From assembly GCF_001720485.1 (NCBI RefSeq), contig NZ_CP017114.1, positions 1-64,000 of the forward strand: DNA of 64,000 nucleotides, written 5' to 3'. Positions within the stretch are counted from its first letter, which is position 1. Each line of letters opens with the position of its first letter. The notes beneath the pieces were generated by a model. That model did no database searches and was not told the DNA's origin. It saw only the letters and a program-made list of their open reading frames with translations. Shown here piece after piece: positions 61,062 to 64,000 of this stretch. Origin of the DNA: Cobetia marina (GTDB lineage Bacteria > Pseudomonadota > Gammaproteobacteria > Pseudomonadales > Halomonadaceae). The translations under genes and the position numbers were made by a program.

Positions 61062-63143
61062 ATGACCGAGATCCGTGATCGCCTCGCCAAGCTCAATCCC
61101 CGCCAGCAGGAAGCCGTGCGCGCCATCGATGGCCCCTGTCTGGTACTGGCAGGGGCCGGTTCCGGCAAGACCAGCGTGATCACGACCAAGATCGCCTATC
61201 TGGTGCAGGAATGCGGCATGAAGGCACGCAACATCGCCGCCGTGACCTTCACCAACAAGGCGGCGCGCGAGATGAAGGAGCGAGTCGGCAAGATGCTCAA
61301 GGGCCGCGAGGGCCACGGGCTGATCGTCTCAACCTTCCACACCCTCGGCCTGACCATCATCCGCGGCGAGCTGAAGACACTGGGCTACAAGCCGGGCTTC
61401 TCGCTGTTCGACACCGATGACGCCAAGGTGTTGATCAAGGAACTGATGCACAAGGAAGCCGACACCGACGCCGAGCAGATCAATGCGGTGCAGAGCCAGA
61501 TTTCCACCTGGAAGAATGACCTCATCCTGCCCGGGGCGGCGCTGTCGCATGCCGAGGATGAAGATGCCCAGTACGCCGCGGTGATCTACGAGGCCTACAA
61601 CCGGCATCTCAAGGCCTACAACGCGGTGGACTTCGATGACCTGATCCTGCTGCCGGTGGTGCTGTTCCGTGACCATCCCGAGGTGCTGGCGCGCTGGCAG
61701 CGGCGCATCCACTACATGCTGGTCGATGAGTATCAGGACACCAACATCAGTCAGTATCTGCTGGTGAAGATGCTGATGCAGGAGCGTCAGACCTTCACCG
61801 TGGTGGGGGACGATGATCAGTCCATCTACGCCTGGCGCGGTGCGCGCCCCGAGAACCTCGTCACCCTCGGCGAGGATTTCCCGCGCCTGAATCTGATCAA
61901 GCTGGAGCAGAACTATCGCTCCACCGGCATCATCCTGCGCGCAGCGAACACCCTGATCGCCAACAACCCGCACGTCTACGACAAGACGCTGTGGTCGCAG
62001 ATGGGCGATGGCGACCCGATCCGCATCATCATGAATCGCAACGAAGAGGCCGAGGCCGAGCGCGTGGCGGGGGAGATCCTGACGCGGCGCATCAAGGAAG
62101 GCGCCGAGTGGCGTGATTTCGCGGTGCTCTATCGTGGCAACTTCCAGGCGCGCCTGCTGGAGCTGAAGCTGCAGCATTACCAGATTCCCTACAAGCTCTC
62201 CGGCGGTACCTCCTTCTTCGGGCGCAACGAGATCAAGGACGCGATGGCGTATCTGCGGCTGTTGATCAATCCGGCCGATGACAACGCCTTCCTGCGCATC
62301 GTCAACGTGCCGCGACGCGAAGTCGGGCCGGGCACGCTGGAGAAGCTGGCCAACTACGCCACCGGGCGTGGCGTGTCACTCTACGCCGCCTGCAGCGAGA
62401 TGGGCCTGCGCGAGCAGCTCAGCGAGCGGGCGCTGGACCGCCTCGGCCGCTTCACCCACACGCTGGACCGCGTGCGCCGCGAGATGGATGCCGGTCAGTC
62501 GATCAGCGCGATCCGCGAGCTGTTTCATGAAGTGGATTACGAGGGCTGGCTGTATCAGAACGCCAGTGCCCCCAAGATCGCCGAACGGCGCATGGCCAAC
62601 GTCTGGATCCTGATCGACCAGCTGGAGAAGTCGATCAGCGGCAATCCCCAGGACCAGGTGGAAGAGCTTGAAGGCAGCGAGGCGATGGTCGGTGACACCG
62701 AGACCGGTGATGTCGCGGCGGCCATCTCACGTCTGGTGCTGCGCGACATTCTCGAGCAGCAGGCCGAGGAGGACGATTCGGACCGTGTGCAGCTGCTGAC
62801 GCTGCATGCCTCCAAGGGCCTGGAATTCCCGCACGTCTACGTGATGGGGCTGGAGGAAGACCTGTTGCCGCACCGCAACTCCATCGAGATGGAGACGGTG
62901 GAGGAGGAGCGTCGCCTCGCCTATGTCGGCATCACGCGGGCACGGCGCACGCTGGTGCTGACACTGGCCCGGCAGCGCAAGACCTACGGCGAGATGATGG
63001 ACTGTGTGCCGAGTCGCTTCCTGGACGAGCTGCCCCCCGAGGATCTCGAGTGGGAAGGGCGTGCCGACAAGCCGCAGGATCAGGAGAAGAAGGTGGCCCG
63101 CGGACGGGATGCCATCGCGGGCCTGCGTTCCCTGCTCGGTTAG
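61062..63143 (+). CDS. rep: ATP-dependent DNA helicase Rep
   Basis: SF1A helicase that clears the replication fork, 693 residues. Walker A AGAGSGKTS (about 32-40), MLVDEYQDTN (the Rep-type Tyr, against Phe in UvrD), GDDDQSIYAWRGA, QNYRST, LLTLHASKGLEFPHVYVMGLEEDLLPH and YVGITRARRTL. It lacks the C-terminal Tudor-like domain of the uvrD product at 18200-20422. ATG 61062 (MTEIRDRLAKLNPRQ) is the family start. Confidence 0.96.
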   Translation: MTEIRDRLAKLNPRQQEAVRAIDGPCLVLAGAGSGKTSVITTKIAYLVQECGMKARNIAAVTFTNKAAREMKERVGKMLKGREGHGLIVSTFHTLGLTIIRGELKTLGYKPGFSLFDTDDAKVLIKELMHKEADTDAEQINAVQSQISTWKNDLILPGAALSHAEDEDAQYAAVIYEAYNRHLKAYNAVDFDDLILLPVVLFRDHPEVLARWQRRIHYMLVDEYQDTNISQYLLVKMLMQERQTFTVVGDDDQSIYAWRGARPENLVTLGEDFPRLNLIKLEQNYRSTGIILRAANTLIANNPHVYDKTLWSQMGDGDPIRIIMNRNEEAEAERVAGEILTRRIKEGAEWRDFAVLYRGNFQARLLELKLQHYQIPYKLSGGTSFFGRNEIKDAMAYLRLLINPADDNAFLRIVNVPRREVGPGTLEKLANYATGRGVSLYAACSEMGLREQLSERALDRLGRFTHTLDRVRREMDAGQSISAIRELFHEVDYEGWLYQNASAPKIAERRMANVWILIDQLEKSISGNPQDQVEELEGSEAMVGDTETGDVAAAISRLVLRDILEQQAEEDDSDRVQLLTLHASKGLEFPHVYVMGLEEDLLPHRNSIEMETVEEERRLAYVGITRARRTLVLTLARQRKTYGEMMDCVPSRFLDELPPEDLEWEGRADKPQDQEKKVARGRDAIAGLRSLLG

Positions 63144-63156
63144 TCGCGCTCGAGGG

Positions 63157-63660
63157 TCAGCGCACGGAGTCGAGCAGATAGTCCACGGCGGCCTTCACTT
63201 CCTCATCGGACAGCGCCGGGTTGCCGCCCTTGGCCGGCATGGCATTGAAGCCTTCGATGGCATGGGTGTAGAGCGTCTCGTCGCCCTTGGCGAGACGCGC
63301 TTCCCAGTCGCTGGCCTCGCCCAGACGCGGTGCGCCGGCCGCGCCCGTGGTATGGCAGGCCATGCAGATACCGCCGTAGACCTTCTCGCCGTCGATCGCG
63401 CTGGCAGCGCTGGCGGAGTCGGTCTCCGCCGCCGCAGACGGCTGTTGGCCCGCTCCGGCCATGTCACCTGCGCAACTCTCACCTTTCAGGCATAGCTCAC
63501 CCACCGGCTTGAGGCGCTCGGCGATGGCGTCATGCGAATTGTCCGCGGCGAGCGCCTGTGAACTGACAAGCACGCTGAACAGCATCGCGCTCAGGGAAAC
63601 CGGCAGGGATGAGCGCGTGAGGAATGACGCGGATGGCTGGCGAGCTTGCATGAGGTGCAC
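63157..63660 (-). CDS. cytochrome c5-type protein
   Basis: Exported monohaem cytochrome, 167 residues. Signal peptide ends near residue 38 (VSSQALA). Haem motif Cys99-Met-Ala-Cys102-His103, axial Met141 in FNAMPAKGG and the C-terminal [16 protein letters not shown] match cytochrome c5/CycB. Between signal and haem domain a mature extension includes Cys57-x5-Cys63 and a Ser/Ala linker. A second start at ATG 63651 is possible. Convergent with rep, 13 nt apart; a cytochrome c5 gene also lies near rep in P. aeruginosa. Confidence 0.9.
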   Translation of the reverse strand: MHLMQARQPSASFLTRSSLPVSLSAMLFSVLVSSQALAADNSHDAIAERLKPVGELCLKGESCAGDMAGAGQQPSAAAETDSASAASAIDGEKVYGGICMACHTTGAAGAPRLGEASDWEARLAKGDETLYTHAIEGFNAMPAKGGNPALSDEEVKAAVDYLLDSVR

Positions 63661-63796
63661 CTTTTGAAGGCTGTGTATCGAGCCAGTATAGCGCTGGCCG
63701 AGGGGGCGGCAACCGTGTGACGGGCGTGATATCTCGACAACGTAGAATCAAGACGTTACCATAAGCGCGCCTTGGTTCTCCGCAACCATGGCATGC

Positions 63797-63873
63797 GCGC
63801 CCATAGCTCAGCTGGATAGAGTACTGCCCTCCGAAGGCAGGGGTCGCAGGTTCAAATCCTGCTGGGCGCGCCA
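63797..63873 (+). tRNA. tRNA-Arg(CCG)
   Basis: 77 nt including encoded CCA. Acceptor GCGCCCA pairs with TGGGCGC, discriminator G; anticodon stem CTGCC/GGCAG with loop CTCCGAA, anticodon CCG at 63831-63833; T-arm GCAGG-TTCAAAT-CCTGC. Reads CGG codons. No integrase or attachment-site duplication is seen downstream within the window. Confidence 0.97.
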
Positions 63874-63912
63874 ACGAATTCCGTCATCGGCCGATCGGCA
63901 AGATGACATCCG

Positions 63913-63947
63913 AGAAGCCCTCGCACCTCACGGTGCGGGGGCTTCTT
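63913..63947 (+). terminator. terminator of tRNA-Arg
   Basis: AGAAGCCC-T-CGCACC, loop TCAC, GGTGCG-G-GGGCTTCT with one T-G pair, about 40 nt after the tRNA; only TTG follows the stem, so the T-run is short. The remaining bases to 64000 show no feature. Confidence 0.75.
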
Positions 63948-64000
63948 GCATTCTGGCTTGCGTGGACTGTCGTGCAGACTTTCTTTGACGCCATCAAACG

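Noticed and set aside
63797..64000. tRNA-Arg as integration site of a mobile element
   Set aside because: No integrase and no repeat of the tRNA 3' end are visible before the window ends; a check would need the next several kilobases.

Overview
The window is GC-rich (about 60% by eye) chromosome from a gammaproteobacterium. The proteins and gene order fit the Halomonadaceae, and a marine Cobetia/Halomonas-type organism is my best guess; no 16S gene is present to settle it. Much of the gene order matches what I remember of the Pseudomonas aeruginosa chromosome: atp - glmU - glmR - glmS; pstS-pstC-pstA-pstB-phoU with phoBR; ubiA-ubiC, rubredoxin reductase, hup; oxyR-recG; ridA-spoT-rpoZ-gmk; yicC-rph-crc-pyrE; rep and a cytochrome c5. 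It is a core region with small accessory insertions. I see no prophage, IS element, integrase or CRISPR array.

Layout. 1-6709: F1Fo ATP synthase operon atpBEFHAGDC (atpB is cut by the window edge). 6975-11284: amino-sugar block glmU, glmR, glmS. 11362-18023: RluF with a long disordered tail, a YitT-type membrane protein, a DUF72 protein, a sodium:neurotransmitter symporter, a small unknown protein and a HexR-like regulator. 18200-22270: uvrD, an orphan Tat-exported TRAP binding protein and a YciA-type thioesterase. 22659-32548: phosphate block with pstS, then pstCAB behind a Pho box, phoU, cysZ, and phoBR behind a second, nearly identical Pho box. 32688-37191: ubiCA, rubredoxin reductase, HU protein and two small uncharacterised proteins. 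37394-43789: YccS-type transporter, oxyR-recG and an SDR protein. 44001-48130: gmk-rpoZ-spoT-ridA. 48677-56259: accessory stretch with an MFS exporter, a GlxA/AraC-type regulator, two tandem BCCT transporters, ohr and an AT-richer DUF3883 gene. 56284-59751: yicC, rph, crc and pyrE. 59807-63873: YfaZ-like porin, trmL, rep, cytochrome c5 and tRNA-Arg(CCG).

How the parts work together. The atp operon makes the ATP synthase. GlmU and GlmS supply UDP-GlcNAc, and a DeoR regulator sits between them with a palindromic repeat in its own promoter. PhoB/PhoR probably drives both pstCAB and itself through Pho boxes that differ at one base. RecG, UvrD, Rep and OxyR serve DNA maintenance and peroxide defence. 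SpoT, RpoZ and Gmk form the (p)ppGpp/guanylate cluster.

The main points for follow-up are: the tandem BCCT pair, whose leader was duplicated with them and whose substrate aromatic box is altered; the isolated DUF3883 nuclease-like gene; a Crc protein with a degraded nuclease site; a triple 17-bp repeat in the hup leader; a hairpin/repeat composite beside ridA; the rubredoxin reductase without rubredoxin; and the split pst regulation.
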